Positions 32,791-44,077 of a DNA stretch of 64,000 nucleotides are shown piece by piece. The notes beneath the pieces are model-generated. The model ran no database searches and was not told the DNA's origin. It was given only the letters and a program-made list of their open reading frames with translations. This stretch comes from Stereocaulon alpinum. Taxonomy: Eukaryota > Ascomycota > Lecanoromycetes > Lecanorales > Stereocaulaceae. Position 1 is the stretch's first letter, and each line of letters begins with the position of its first letter. The position numbers and the translations under genes were made by a program. Location: NCBI GenBank assembly GCA_018257865.1, contig JAEUBA010000072.1:102359-166358 (forward strand), read 5' to 3'.

Positions 32791-34465
32791 CTATTGAAGC
32801 CAAGGAAGAAACCGCCGCGATTGTCGCTCGCGGCCGAATCGGGCAAAGTGCGAGTTAGTATTGAGATGATGTTGATTGTTGTTGGTGACTCGCCGCTGAG
32901 AAGCCCTCGCTCCCGTTGTGTCTCTGCTGCCTCTCCGGTATGGGCGATGATCGACTTGCTGAGAAGCAAGGAAACCCACCGTTCGTTCTTGATTCCCTTG
33001 GTATTGCAAGGGCGACTGGCCATGATGATCTTCTCTTAATCCTTCCGAATACTGGTCTCCTCTAGGTCTTTCCGATTTGTAGACATATCTGGGGCCTTGG
33101 GGAACATCGTGGTCAGCCAGCGATGCTTCTGCTGGGGAAGAGACCTGCGGTGTTCGCGGACTGGATGGATGCCCTAGCCCTTTTTCGGCTGATGCGGTTA
33201 CCTGTCTCCCCTTGTCGATGGAATAGGTCCTACTTGTGGAAGCCGTACCAGAGTCACTAGTCGTGGAGTAATAGGAGTATTCTACAAGCTCTGCTCCAGT
33301 AGAACCATCTTCATCGAGAGACTTTATCGACTGATGTCTGCCAGCAGCAAGTGGAAAGTCTGCTGGCGGCGCTGTCTTACCGCCAAGTACAGTGTTGGCT
33401 CTGATATACGGTTTCGAAACTCTTTCCCTCCCGGGATGTGTTACCACCACGACAGGCTTTACGATGACAATCGGGCTTCCACCGTTTGTTCGATGTCGGA
33501 GGAGAGGCGGATGAAGGCAGTACAATGCTCTTCCAACCTCACTCTCCCTCTTCACTCGTTTCCACTCGTCGGCGTCCTTCAAGGACCATGCCTGAAGCAT
33601 TTCTTTCGGAGACCGTGCATCCGAGACCGTGAGGGACTCCATGGTATACTTGTGGCTGGAAGTCTTGAGATTCCTATGAAACCGTATTGCTGGATCCAAT
33701 ATGTTGTGCTGGAATCGTCCTTCGAAGTGGGAGGACGTGCTAGTATCGAGCGGCCAAGTTGACAAAATGTGCCTTGTTTTGGTGACAATCTCTTTTGAAG
33801 CATCCGCAAGGAGGCGCTCATATTCTGGACGCGCTGTTAACGCTGTCAGGGCCTCGGACCTCCATCTGTCAATGCTCAGCTGTCCTGCGGCTTCTTGTCA
33901 GAGCACCAAGCTGAAGGATCTGTTACGCACTCAACTAACCTTTGCCTTGGCTGTGATAACGCATACTGTCTGCGACCTCGACTAGCGTTCTCTTTTGCGC
34001 ATTTGTTATGCCATGTGGATACTCTTCTTTGAAGACATACTCATCTAAGATCCACTGGAGTATGACAGACAAAATGTAGAAGTTGGAGCACTCATAGGGG
34101 CCCCATGCTCTGATATCTTCATTCATGATGAAATTGCAAAGTGGTGTGAGACGTCTTCCTTTCAGCCTTTTGTATCTTTGCTGTTGCTTTACACAAAAGT
34201 GATGAAAAGCTCCGTCATCATCGACATCTATCATGGCATCGTAAGCAAAGCTATCAATGGATTGATGGATTCCCTCCAGGTCTCTTTGGATGGTATCGTC
34301 CGAGATCTGTGTTTGTGGGTACAGTGTGAACAAGGCTGATTTGCATTCCTCCAGATCCGCTGTCAGCTCGTCTCGTTCTTCCATTAGGCGTTTCGTCTCC
34401 TCTGTGAGCTTAGATATTTGCTCCTTTGCCTTTGCTAACAGATCCTCAGACTTTACACCTTCCAT
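32791..34465 (-). CDS. unknown fungal protein with N-terminal coiled coil
   Basis: Exons 34465..33940 and 33884..32791 (55-nt intron, GTTAGT...GCCGCAG) give 539 aa. The N-terminus is a charged coiled coil (LLAKAKEQISKLTEETKRLM). A globular part follows (about residues 55-250, with FNIMNEDIRAWGPYECSNFY-like text spelled FIMNEDIRAWGPYECSNFYI). The C-terminal 200 residues are Ser/Pro/Arg-rich and probably disordered. I do not recognise a family. The last about 75 residues are doubtful: another frame of the same strand (33023..32652) reads more protein-like (QRIIVITRDNQHEIVARRL), so a second intron near 33000 may switch frame and end the gene near 32652. Confidence 0.65.
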
Positions 34466-35812
34466 ATCTGGTCGAGTAGGTTGGGCGTTTACTGCGAGGC
34501 ATCTAGGGTCATTGCTTGACTTTAGAGAATGTTAGCTCCGAGATTGAAACAATGCCGCTGCTAAAATGACAAGCCAAATAGTGTACGCCATGCTTGAGGA
34601 AAACTGTTCGTTTTGCGAGGCTGCGAAGGGGGTACCTTATGTCCTTCGACAGTGCGTTCAATTGGTCTCAGTTGATCCATTGCTTATCATTGATCAAGAC
34701 GGTGTAGGATTATTGGATCAAGTTTGTTTCCAAGGTTATAGCTGTAGTCGTCCAGCTGCAGCCAGCCAAGATGTGCCGGCGAAAGGGCGATATCCGACTA
34801 ATCAGCCCACCAAGGTTCATTACCGATTCAATGAGTGCAAGCTTGCGCCCTCTACTCGAGTCGATTTGCCTTATCTGAATCAGCAGGATCATTTCGTCTA
34901 CGCGCAAAGCCTAAGCTTTACCGGATACTCGGCTAACGCGAGCTGTGCATATAATCCAATCTAGTTCTCCACTCTTACTCATATCGGAATTATCGGCTTT
35001 CTGACCAATCAACAGCTGAACAGACCCAGATAGACGGTTGAAGAAATTGATTTCATGCATTTCATACCGATCGGTTAGCTGCATACGAAGGGCACGTTCA
35101 TAGCACCATATGCAAGCCCGTACGCCGGACGAATTATCGTATTTCTCAGCCCACCCTTCACAGCGCCTGGAATTATTCTGAGCCCCACAAGGATCTTCTA
35201 ATCCATCGGTTTCGCCACTCAAAGTGCAGCACTCGCACTCGGGCTCATGATCTCCAGCATAGTCTCTTCGGCAAGCCAGGGTCACTCATACTCTGCATTC
35301 TAGGCGGTCTAAGTATTCTAGTTTTGCACTCTTATCTGTGCTTCCGTTATCCTCCTATCGGTCTGCATTCGCAAGAAATGCAAGGCGCTGACAAGATCTG
35401 CACATCGAGGGTGCGCTAGGCTTGGAGCGTCAGCACTTCCGAGTGTCTGATTACCGGCGTACCAATGAGCAGTGTTCCCAAGGAGCTCGATTCAGTGACC
35501 AGACGGCAAAGCTGGGGAGGTGTGTCCCATCCAAGTCGAATTTGCCTCCTTCCGGACTCCGAACACTCTGCGCATGCAGATGATACGCCTCGTTCTATGC
35601 GCAATCATACCCTGAATTCGGCCTGCGCGACCAGTCTCACACACCAGTCTTGGGATGAGGCTCTTCGCATCCCTAGCTTTGGACTTATCGAAGTGCAAGG
35701 CTAAATGTTGGCTTATAAGCGCCTAGCACTGTGTTAGATTGCGGTCAGTGTCTGGCAACAGCTGGTTAAGCTGAGCAACTGGGTAATAGGATCCTATCAG
35801 ACACAATTGAAC
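34466..35812. other. 1.3-kb stretch without a supported gene
   Basis: Two ORFs of about 125-132 codons (34566..34964 plus; 34911..35285 minus, Cys-rich) show no recognisable domain, signal peptide or splice continuity. One could be a small lineage-specific gene. I cannot support it. Confidence 0.4.
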
Positions 35813-38064
35813 ATGCCGATCAGCGAAAGAGTTATCGAGCAAAAAATCATCATTGCTGTGGACTTCGGTAGATACTCTGATGCAATGAATGTTGAAACGC
35901 AACGACTGAGCTTAACGAATATCAGGTACTACATACTCGGGAATTGCTTGGGCTCTAACAGGCGAGGTATATCGAAGCATTGCCCAAGCCCAATAAGCGA
36001 TAGCTAACTTTCGACCGCCAGGCCAATGCTCAAAACATTGTACAGCATTGGCCAGACAAGAATTCTACCGGCCGAGATTTCCACGGAAAGAGTATTGACA
36101 AAGTTCCAACGTAAGTTGCAAAAAGTACTTTGCCCTTGAGGCACAGGCAGATCACACTGAGGAAATTATCGCAGAACACTGAAGTATGATCGTAATGGCT
36201 TGTTGTGGGGTTACCAAATCGAGAGTACAGAGAAACGATATGAATGGTTCAAGCTCGGCCTTGATCCATCAATGCAACGAGATAGATCGACTCTCGCCAG
36301 GAGATATCCCGGATCTACACAACTTCCCATGCAACTATCCTCTGAGGACGCTACATCTCCGACCAGGCTTGCGACCGACTACCTGACCGCGCTACGTGAC
36401 CATGCAGAGTGCATGTTACAGGCATCCTTGACCGAGAAGGCTTTGAAAAAAACTCCAAGAGAATACGTGATCAGTGTTCCAGCAGTTTGGACAGACAAGG
36501 CGCGGGATCTGACGACTACCTGTGCTGTCAACGCCGGTATGGGGCCTGCGGGGAAGCTTCACATTGTCTCTGAGCCAGAAGCTGCGGCCATGTACGCATT
36601 CAAGGAGATGAATTCGTGCGGGCTTGACAAAGGTGACACATTCGTGGTATGCGACGCAGGAGGAGGGTAATCACAACTTTATTACCACGAATCTACCTTC
36701 AATACTAATCAACGGTGCCGAGCAGGACCGTCGATCTGATTTCTTATACAGTCTTATCGTTGCATCCGATACTTCAACTCGCCGAAGCTGCATCAGGATC
36801 GGGTGACGCATGCGGCAGTATATTTCTCAATCGCATCTTCGCCGAAACGTTGAACAACAGATTCAGAGGCGACCGGGACTGGGATAAAGATCCAGACATC
36901 CTCGCAACAGCCATAGACCATTTCGATACAATTACAAAGACCTCTTTCAACGGCAAACAAAGCGAAACTGTCCCGGTGCATGGACTATCAGCGCGGCGTG
37001 GGATCAAAAAGGGAAAACTTACGCTGTCGATCTCCGAGCTCACAGACATCTTCGAGCCCGTCATCAGCAAGATCCTCACTCTTATCAGGAATCAGATGAA
37101 ACAGACAGCAGAGGACGTCAAACTTATACTACTCGTGGGCGGCTTTGGTAGCAGCTTCTATCTTAAGAGCAGGATTCAAGACACTTTTGGATCCGGCATC
37201 CAGGTGAAAATGGCTACCAACTGGTACGTGCTAACTTACCAGACATGTTGAGGATTCAAAAGTCAAGACCTACTAACTTTACAAAGCCAAACGGCGGTAG
37301 TGAGAGGAGCTCTGATGAAAGGCCTGGCGGAAGTCCAAGGCGTGACGAATAAGCTTCCACGCATAAGAATCGAGTCCCGCAAAGCTCGGAGACATTACGG
37401 TACGGAATGCTACACGGTGTACAAATCGCGCCGGAAGTTCCCTCAAGACGGACATAGCCCCGAGAGAAAGTGAGTCTCTTTGACTGGGCTTGTTAGCTAC
37501 GTGGACTGTTAACGCTTCCCAGAGAGCGAAACCCTTTCACTGGTCAGGACACGGTAAAATTCATGCGGTGGTTCTTAAAGAAGGTATGCCGAAAAACACG
37601 AAGTGCAATCATTTTCTAGTATCGGCTGATTCGTTAAATTAGGGAGAAGTGGTCAAAGAATCCAAAGCAGCAACGTTCGGGTTTTCAACCGATAAATTGG
37701 TCGCTGCAGGGCTGCCGAAGGAGTTTTCAATAGATGTTTACATCTGCGAAGATCCAGGGAACACCGGCGCTCCGGACTACAGAACGAACGGTGAGGACAG
37801 ATAAGTCTGACTGTCCACGTTCTAGGCTAACGATTGGCAGGTATTGAGAGGCTTGGGACTGTCAAAGCTGATATTGGGGGTATTGACGGTATTGACCCAA
37901 GGTTGATAAAGAAGCAGAGAGGAGATGATGAGCAAGAATATTATGTTATTGACTTTGATATTGAGATGGTGTGTTTTGCGGCTAGGACAGAGTTTACTCC
38001 GGTCTTTAGGTATGAGGGAGGTGGGCAGCGACGATTCAAGCCGGCTAGGATGGTATTTGCGTAG
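35813..38064 (+). CDS. Hsp70-like ATPase (HSPA12-type actin-fold)
   Basis: Nine exons: 35813..35867, 35926..35966, 36022..36110, 36175..36666, 36726..37223, 37287..37469, 37523..37583, 37643..37790, 37841..38064 (596 aa, all phases agree; introns 50-64 nt). The actin/Hsp70 nucleotide-binding fold is complete. Phosphate-1 is IIIAVDFGTTYSGIAWA (about residue 13), then VISVPAVWTDKARD and VSEPEAAAMYAF. Phosphate-2 is VVCDAGGGTVDLISY (about 220) and the adenosine loop is LILLVGGFGSSFYL (about 360). The canonical Hsp70 substrate-binding domain and lid are absent; a diverged C-terminal region of about 190 residues replaces them, as in fungal HSPA12-like proteins. These are expanded in filamentous fungi and functionally obscure. 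Confidence 0.9.
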
Positions 38065-38252
38065 GACTTTCAGACGTGGACCCAGATCGATGAAGGAGGT
38101 CTTATGATGAAGGCTATCGGCTCGTCTCTTGTACCACTGCCCTCTCCTCATACGTCCTTCTTTAATATTGGTATTGTCTTTCTTGAGATTGAAAGTGGTC
38201 ATCGTATAGGTCGTTCGCGCACAACATACACCGGCTCATACCTCTTGCACAC

Positions 38253-38522
38253 TCATACTGGCTCAACCCTGACACGCACCTGCCCTTGGCCGTCTCTTAC
38301 TCTCACTTGCCCTAGATCGTCTCTTCCGCGTACTTGTCCTATATCGTTCCTTACACGCACTGGTCCGGTAGGCCCTCCACCAAACGAAATCGGTGTAGAA
38401 GGTGTAGAAGGTGTACTGGGTCCTATTGGTCTTCTAGATAGGTAGAGGTAGTACAGAACAATCAAGATGACGGCGAAGAGTACGACGACTATTATTGCGA
38501 TAACATCATTTCGTTGGACCAT
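38253..38522 (-). CDS. small single-pass membrane protein with 9-residue repeats
   Basis: An 89-aa ORF from the ATG at 38522 (MVQRNDVIAI). A single strong TM segment (IIVVVLFAVILIVLYYLYL) is followed by basic SRR, a PST tripeptide repeat (STPSTPSTP), and three to four copies of a nine-residue repeat close to VRVRDxxGQ. This pattern suggests a type III-like membrane anchor with a charged tail. After the TGA at 38253 the same frame continues for 16 codons with similar composition (RYEPVYVVRERPIR), so the stop may be recent or the end genuine. Family unknown. Confidence 0.5.
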   Translation of the reverse strand: MVQRNDVIAIIVVVLFAVILIVLYYLYLSRRPIGPSTPSTPSTPISFGGGPTGPVRVRNDIGQVRGRDDLGQVRVRDGQGQVRVRVEPV

Positions 38523-39659
38523 TGTTGATCGGATTGTTCGGGCTCTTCGAGGTTTTTGGTCATTATTCGACCCCAAAGGCAATCGTTTGGAGTTATTACA
38601 AGAGAGACCAGCCGGCCCTTCAAAATGAATGAATGGAGATTTCGACGAGCTCAGGGGTTGATCCTTGGGTAGTCCACAAAAGCGTCGCTGTGGTAGTCTC
38701 CGGATCCTCTTAAAATGGAGAAGACGTGTACACTCTCAGAATCCGCGATTCTTCAGGGCGATTAAATTCATTTATGAGGTGTAAACACCCAAGGTCGTGA
38801 AAACAGTACGGCAAAAGGTCTCACGACATCCAAAAAAAGTTCCATGGATAACGAAACACACCATAAGGCGTGGACGGCTACGGAATCAGACAATTCCGTA
38901 TAACAAACGTTACCAACGAGCAAGGAAGTAGAATCCAGTGATCCGCGCGAAGGGTCGACGGATTGAACACGAGTGGACCCACTCACACTTTATTCCCTTA
39001 CCTGATCACACCATCTTCTTGTGTCCGTGGGAGCTGACCCGGACAAATCAAATTCAGCCGTCCTGTGCCTGTCATGCCAAATCGACTAATTCTGAGACAT
39101 TTTCCGTTGCGATCCCGGGGCATGATCGTCTTTGATGAATTCATAGATCATCATGCACTTCCCACATCGAGAGCTACACTACTCTGTTCGTCCTGAGCAT
39201 GGGGAACATATGTATGATGTGCAGGGATATTAGCCTGGAGGGTGCAGCTGATCCTGCAACCTGAGCAGCCGGCATCATAGTACCCCACTTCGCGTGAACA
39301 TTTTGGCGACCGGGAGCCTCAGCTGAGGGTGTCAGCTCGGCGTACTTACAAAAAAGGTCCGTGTACTTACAAAGCTCGTTGCATTGATTCTGTAAGTACA
39401 CCGAGCTGGGACCCGCCTCAGCCGCATTCTGAAGTTGCATTACCTGCCTGGAGGCTATGCCTGTTTGCTTTTGGAATGGACGGTATGCCATTGATCAGGT
39501 CAACTCATTGTAAAGAGTTGATTCGCACTCTAGGTGCATATTACCCGATAAGTGACATGCTCATTCTCACTATTGACGTGTATGCCAATTGTGGGCGTGA
39601 AAGATGTCATCATATCATCCCGACGGCGGTAAGGCTGAAGTGATTAACGCGTTAGACTA
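38523..39659. other. intergenic stretch, no gene recognised
   Basis: About 1.1 kb upstream of the small membrane ORF. A TACTTACAAA word occurs twice around 39345-39370 with nearby inverted partners. ORFs of about 100 codons on both strands mirror each other and lack support. Confidence 0.4.
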
Positions 39660-39994
39660 GAAGGGTTCCCCGGTCAACTGGCCAAACCCCTCAACTGGCC
39701 AGCCTTATAAGGCTGCGCCCCGGAGCTTCTGGTTCTTGTTTCTCTGGGGTCCAGCTCTAGGCGCCTCTAAGTGATATAATTACTAACAACTATAACTTGC
39801 GCCGTAGATACGTAATAACTAGACTTCTGGTATAGAACTTTTAGATAATAATAAGTACTATAATTCTATACGCGAAAACATAATATTAAACCCGCTGGAT
39901 GTGGAGTTAAAACCCGAGCAATAGCACCAAGATTGTTGTTATGAGCTCAGCCCTATAGGGTTGGCCAGTTGAGGGGTTGACCGGGGAACTCTTC
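39660..39994. mobile_element. MITE-like element with TIRs and subterminal repeats
   Basis: The left end reads GAAGGGTTCCCCGGTCAACT and the right end is its inverted copy (ending GGTTGACCGGGGAACTCTTC). Both continue into CCCCTCAACTGGCCA-type words in inverted orientation. The left arm has an extra TCAACTGGCCAAACC copy, so the TCAACTGGCC unit is a subterminal repeat. Length is about 335 bp. The AT-rich interior lacks an ORF. No target duplication could be fixed, so ends are plus or minus a few bases. Confidence 0.75.
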
Positions 39995-40130
39995 CAGGTA
40001 TAATTCACCTTGGCTACCCGGCAAACAGTGACGCAAAAGTTTTCCGCTGCTTGATAATCGCAAACATACTGTCAGTAACACTGGCGTTGACAATGTCCAC
40101 TCTCAGTACTACTCTCACACACCAACTGAC

Positions 40131-41286
40131 ATGACCCTCGACAATGTCAAGCACATCGTCCTCGTAAGCCTCTACTCCTCTTCACCCTCCCTCGACGTCC
40201 ACTTTACTAACCTCCCTACCACAGGTCCTTTCAGGCAAAGGCGGCGTGGGCAAATCCTCCATAACAACCCAACTAGCCCTCTCCCTCTCTCTCGCAGGCC
40301 ACTCAGTCGGCATCCTAGATATCGATCTTACTGGGCCTTCCATCCCGCGGCTACTGGGTCTTGAAGATGCGAAGATAACGCAGGCGCCTGGAGGCTGGCT
40401 ACCCGTCGAAGTGCACCCTTCACAGATCTTACCACCAGTTCCTCCTCCCGCTACTACAAATTCGACATCTAAATCACAAAATGGCGACTCCAACGGCCCC
40501 TTACAACTAAAATTCACCAATGGCGGCGCCGCCCCACCAATAGGTACAGGATCCGCCGCGGACGCACCCACAACCAAGCCAATCGGCTCCCTCCACGCCA
40601 TCTCCCTCGCCTTCCTCCTCCCCTCTCGCTCCTCAGCCGTCGTATGGCGCGGCCCAAAGAAAACAGCCATGGTCCGGCAATTCCTAACCTCCGTCCTCTG
40701 GCCCCCCACCACCTACCTCTTAATCGACACCCCGCCCGGCACCAGCGACGAACACATATCCCTCGCCGAAACGCTCCTCACAAAAGCTCTTCCCGGCCAG
40801 CTCTCCGGCGCAGTCATCGTCACCACTCCGCAAGCCGTTGCGATAAGCGATGTGAGGAAGGAAGTTAATTTCTGTAGGAAGGTGGGGATTGAGGTTTTGG
40901 GTGTTGTGGAGAATATGAGTGGGTTTGTGTGTGAGTGTTGTGGGGAGAGGAGTAATATTTTTGGGAAGGGGGGAGGGGAGGTTATGGCGAGGGAGTTTGG
41001 GGTGAGGTTTTTGGGTGGGGTGCCGGTTGATGGTAGGTGGGGGAGTTTGGTTGAGGAGGGGAGGAGGCCGGTTTATGCGGATGTGAGGAATAATGGGGAG
41101 GATGGGAGTGAGGAGGAGGAAGAGGATGGGGAAGAGGGTGGGGGTGGAGAGGATGTGGATAGGGAACGGAGAGAGAAGGGCCTGTTGGTTGATAAGTATA
41201 GGAATTGTGCGCTTTGTGGGGTGTTTGAGGGGATTACGAGGCAGTTGGTTGATATTGTGGAGGGAGAGGGGAATGGGACTGGTTGA
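40131..41286 (+). CDS. CFD1: cytosolic Fe-S cluster scaffold ATPase Cfd1 (NUBP2)
   Basis: Exons 40131..40163 and 40225..41286 (61-nt intron with CTAAC branch) give 364 aa. Splicing restores the deviant Walker A VLSGKGGVGKSS, then GILDIDLTGPSIPRLLG and YLLIDTPPGTSDEH. The C-terminal metal-binding region is MSGFVCECCGERSNIF, where the usual CPxC is CECC; the bridging Cys pair is kept. With Nbp35 it forms the cytosolic scaffold that assembles 4Fe-4S clusters for cytosolic and nuclear proteins. Two insertions lengthen it beyond yeast (293 aa): a Pro/Ser/Thr stretch after residue 70 and an acidic EEEEEDGEEGGGG run near 320. The sense strand turns from C-rich to G-rich near 40860. Confidence 0.92.
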
Positions 41287-41518
41287 TGGACATGAGCCTT
41301 AATTGCATTAGGATATCCCGAGCATAGAAATCGTCGTTCTACCAATCAGGTAGCGAAATGTCTGTAATGGGGGGTCTATCATGGCACTACTCGGTAGACG
41401 TGTCTGCATACAATCATCACATATCGCCCTCAGCGAAGAAGTCGTCTTTTTGAATCTTTGCAAATGTACCATCAGATCTAGGACCATCCAACGCCAGGAA
41501 AAGCTGTGATATCATAAT

Positions 41519-42846
41519 CTATTGCCATTTCTGAACGACAACTCCCCCACGCTTGAACTCCGCTAGGTCGCCTAGTGCTTGGCTCTTGTCAGAGAGCTCC
41601 TTGCTAGGGAATGTGGTCATCAACGCCCAAGAACGAGTTCGGCTCTCCGCATTTGCAGCTGTGACGAAAGAGTAGACGTCTCCGATGGTATGCGTAGTGT
41701 TGAAGCGAGCAGGTAGTCGTGTTCCATCTCCAAGTCGAATCTGTAGAGAGATCGTAGGTTGAGATTCATCAACACTAGGTCCAGCTGGCTGTGATGCGGC
41801 TGCCGGCGCAGGAGCAGATTGTGGAGCAGGAGCTTCAGGCATCTCTGTTCTCGTCCCCGGGCCGGGAACGGGACTTCCCAACCTCTGTCCGCCGCCCGAA
41901 AACGGCACGTACTTCTTCTTCGGCTGGACGAATTTCTCCGTATGTGTGTCCAACTTGACATCCACTTCCTGACCATTCGTGACGTTAAGTATTGACATAG
42001 GAGCACGACCCTGCTTTATTTGAGCTAATATGGCTGCATTCGCTGGATCGTCTGCGCGGAAGAGGGGCCCATCGTCAACCGAGAAGCCGTCGGCCCAGAA
42101 GTGGAGAACTCGCTCGACAGGTGCTGTTCGTTGTGGTCTTGTTGCGTTGGGGTCCGGGATGACTTCGCTGGGGGTATCGTCCCCACCAAGCGTCCGAGCT
42201 GTGCCTGTGAAGCGGGAGGAGGGAGCTCGGGGTTCGTCGCCACCGGGTCTAGCTATGTTTCTGGGAAGCCTGTCTTAGCACATGTGCATGGATAATGTAG
42301 GGCGTGGCTTACTTCTTTGCCCGCTCGATTATCTTCTTTTTCAGATCATCTGGGTTCTCAACTGCTAAACCTGATTTTTCGCCTCCTGCATACAGATTCT
42401 GGTTTTCATCATCGCTAGGCTCGTAGTCCTCATCATCGTCGTCATCGTCGTGGCCATGACCGTGACCTGCATGACTGGGACCAGCAACTCCTCGTATATC
42501 TCCTAACGTAGCAAACTTTTTCTTCGGTGCTTGGCCCGAAGCTGGAGGCATGTTAGACGAAGACGTGGGGTTAGGTTGTGGAGCTGAAGGTGGCGCGGCT
42601 GCACTTCTTGGAGCTTCCTGTTCGACTTCGTCTTCTGGCTCTGCTGGGTTGTAGTATTGTGTGACTGCGGATGCTAAGTCCCACGAGCTAGTCGTGAGAT
42701 GTTCTTCGGCCTGAATATAGACATTAAGGATCGATGGCAAAGAATGAGAAAGAATCGCATGGAAAGCTTACTACTTGTGGAGACACTCCTGCTAAGTCGA
42801 CGAATTGTGAAATCAGTTCGTCTCTGTTGGGTGGTGCTTGTGCCAT
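41519..42846 (-). CDS. SHP1: UBX/SEP-domain Cdc48 cofactor Shp1/p47
   Basis: Exons 42846..42772, 42710..42313 and 42260..41519 (introns 61 and 52 nt) give 404 aa, near yeast Shp1. The UBA-like N-terminus is MAQAPPNRDELISQFVDLAG, followed by helix SSWDLASAVTQYY. A disordered middle with an acidic HGHGHDDDDDDEDYEPSDDE run and NLYAGGEKSGLAV comes next. The SEP domain (about 196-264, VLHFWADGFSVDDGPLFR) and the C-terminal UBX domain (about 321-404, ISLQIRLGDGTRLPARFN) follow. It recruits Cdc48/p97 to ubiquitin and phosphatase substrates. Its 5' end is only 292 bp from the divergent Mim1 start. Confidence 0.94.
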
Positions 42847-43138
42847 AATTGCGAAAGTCGATGAGGGATGGGGAATATTGAAGGTTAACCAGAGATGATA
42901 GAGATTCACGTGGGTAGATTCACTTTCAAGACTTTAAGGAGTTGAAGTTGGTAGCAAGGTATTGTGTAAGGTTGAATGCTCAAGAAGCGCGGAGGTCCAA
43001 TGCCAAGCCTCCGCCTTATGCAGCTCCGCTCCTCGAAATCCATCTGCTCTTTCATATACATCACACGATGATGAGGTGACACTAGCGAGCGGTTCCCAGT
43101 ACCAGGAGCTCACAATCAATATTGACAAGTTGCATATC
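42847..43138. promoter_or_regulatory. bidirectional promoter region of Shp1 and Mim1
   Basis: The start codons of two divergent housekeeping genes lie 292 bp apart, so this segment must hold both 5' UTRs and promoters. It contains one CACGTG (near 42907) and no TATA box that I would trust. Confidence 0.6.
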
Positions 43139-43674
43139 ATGGCGGAAGACGATCCACAGCAGCGCGACATGGTCGGCTCCTCCGCAACGTTCCCTACAGA
43201 CAGCGAAATTTATGAATCTTCAAACAACGACCTTTCTCCCTCCCCACCTTCTTCTTCGAGATCGCCAATGATATTGTACTCGCCACCGACGATATGGGGC
43301 CTACTACGCGGTGCTGCGATCAATCTGCTGTTACCATTTGTCAATGGGTTGATGCTGGGATTTGGGGAGCTGTTGGCACACGAAGCGGCATTCAGACTTG
43401 GATGGTCAGGGACAAAGGTACTAAGATCTCTCTGATTGTTGAACCTCTTTGTGTCTGCTGCACACATAGTCTTGGCCTGTATCCCAGCATTGGTTGTTCT
43501 ACAAACTTGCATACCTGCTAGCTCGACCACAGCACTGCTGACCCTACCCATCTCTAGATATTTCCAAGCGGCCGAACATCGAGGTCAGTGGGACCAGGCG
43601 TTGAGTTGCGAGAAGATCCAGGGGAACGTATGCGCCGGGAGCGAGACTTGGACGACATGACAGCGCTTGAATGA
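43139..43674 (+). CDS. MIM1: mitochondrial import protein 1 (Mim1/Tom13)
   Basis: Exons 43139..43417 and 43558..43674 give 131 aa. The intron (140 nt, branch GCTGACC) is required: reading through ends at once, while splicing gives GTK-IFPSGRTSRSVGPGVE, the conserved fungal C-terminus. The N-terminus is acidic and Ser-rich and carries no presequence, as expected for an outer-membrane protein. The single TM region is RGAAINLLLPFVNGLMLGFG with the family's GxxxG-like spacing, then ELLAHEAAFRLGW. Mim1 promotes insertion of alpha-helical outer-membrane proteins and TOM assembly. An in-frame upstream ATG-like start is ignored because it precedes the clear start context. Confidence 0.92.
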
Positions 43675-44077
43675 GGATTCATGTATATTTAGAGACGTCT
43701 ACTTCTGCTTGCAATAGACCGTGCATCATGTACATACAGCGACTGAAGCTACTCTGAGCATATGAAAAGGCATTATGTGGCGCTGGATTGAACAAGGAAA
43801 GAGAACGACCCTACGTTCGAGAGGTTGTCGACGTCGGAATCCTTAAAAAGAGTACGGAATATGAACTCCCACGAGTCATACTACTGCAAGCACCTTCACA
43901 ATATAAACCATGGGGATTGTCACCTAGCAAATATTTCAGTCGGGTGAATTATGCCTGCGACATCCATAATTTAGACATTAAATTCAGATGGGCCTCGGCA
44001 TACCTTCCATTGGACACTCGGACCTTTTTTCAAGACATGCGATGACCGTGAGTCTCTGGATATTCTTCTGGACAAGT
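43675..44077. other. intergenic region between Mim1 and Oxa1
   Basis: About 400 bp, tandem orientation, presumably the Mim1 3' UTR and the Oxa1 promoter. No motif recognised. Confidence 0.5.

Noticed and set aside
34911..35285. Cys-rich 124-codon minus ORF
   Set aside because: Some CxxC-like spacing but no recognisable zinc-binding or secreted-protein pattern; conflicts with an equally weak plus ORF.
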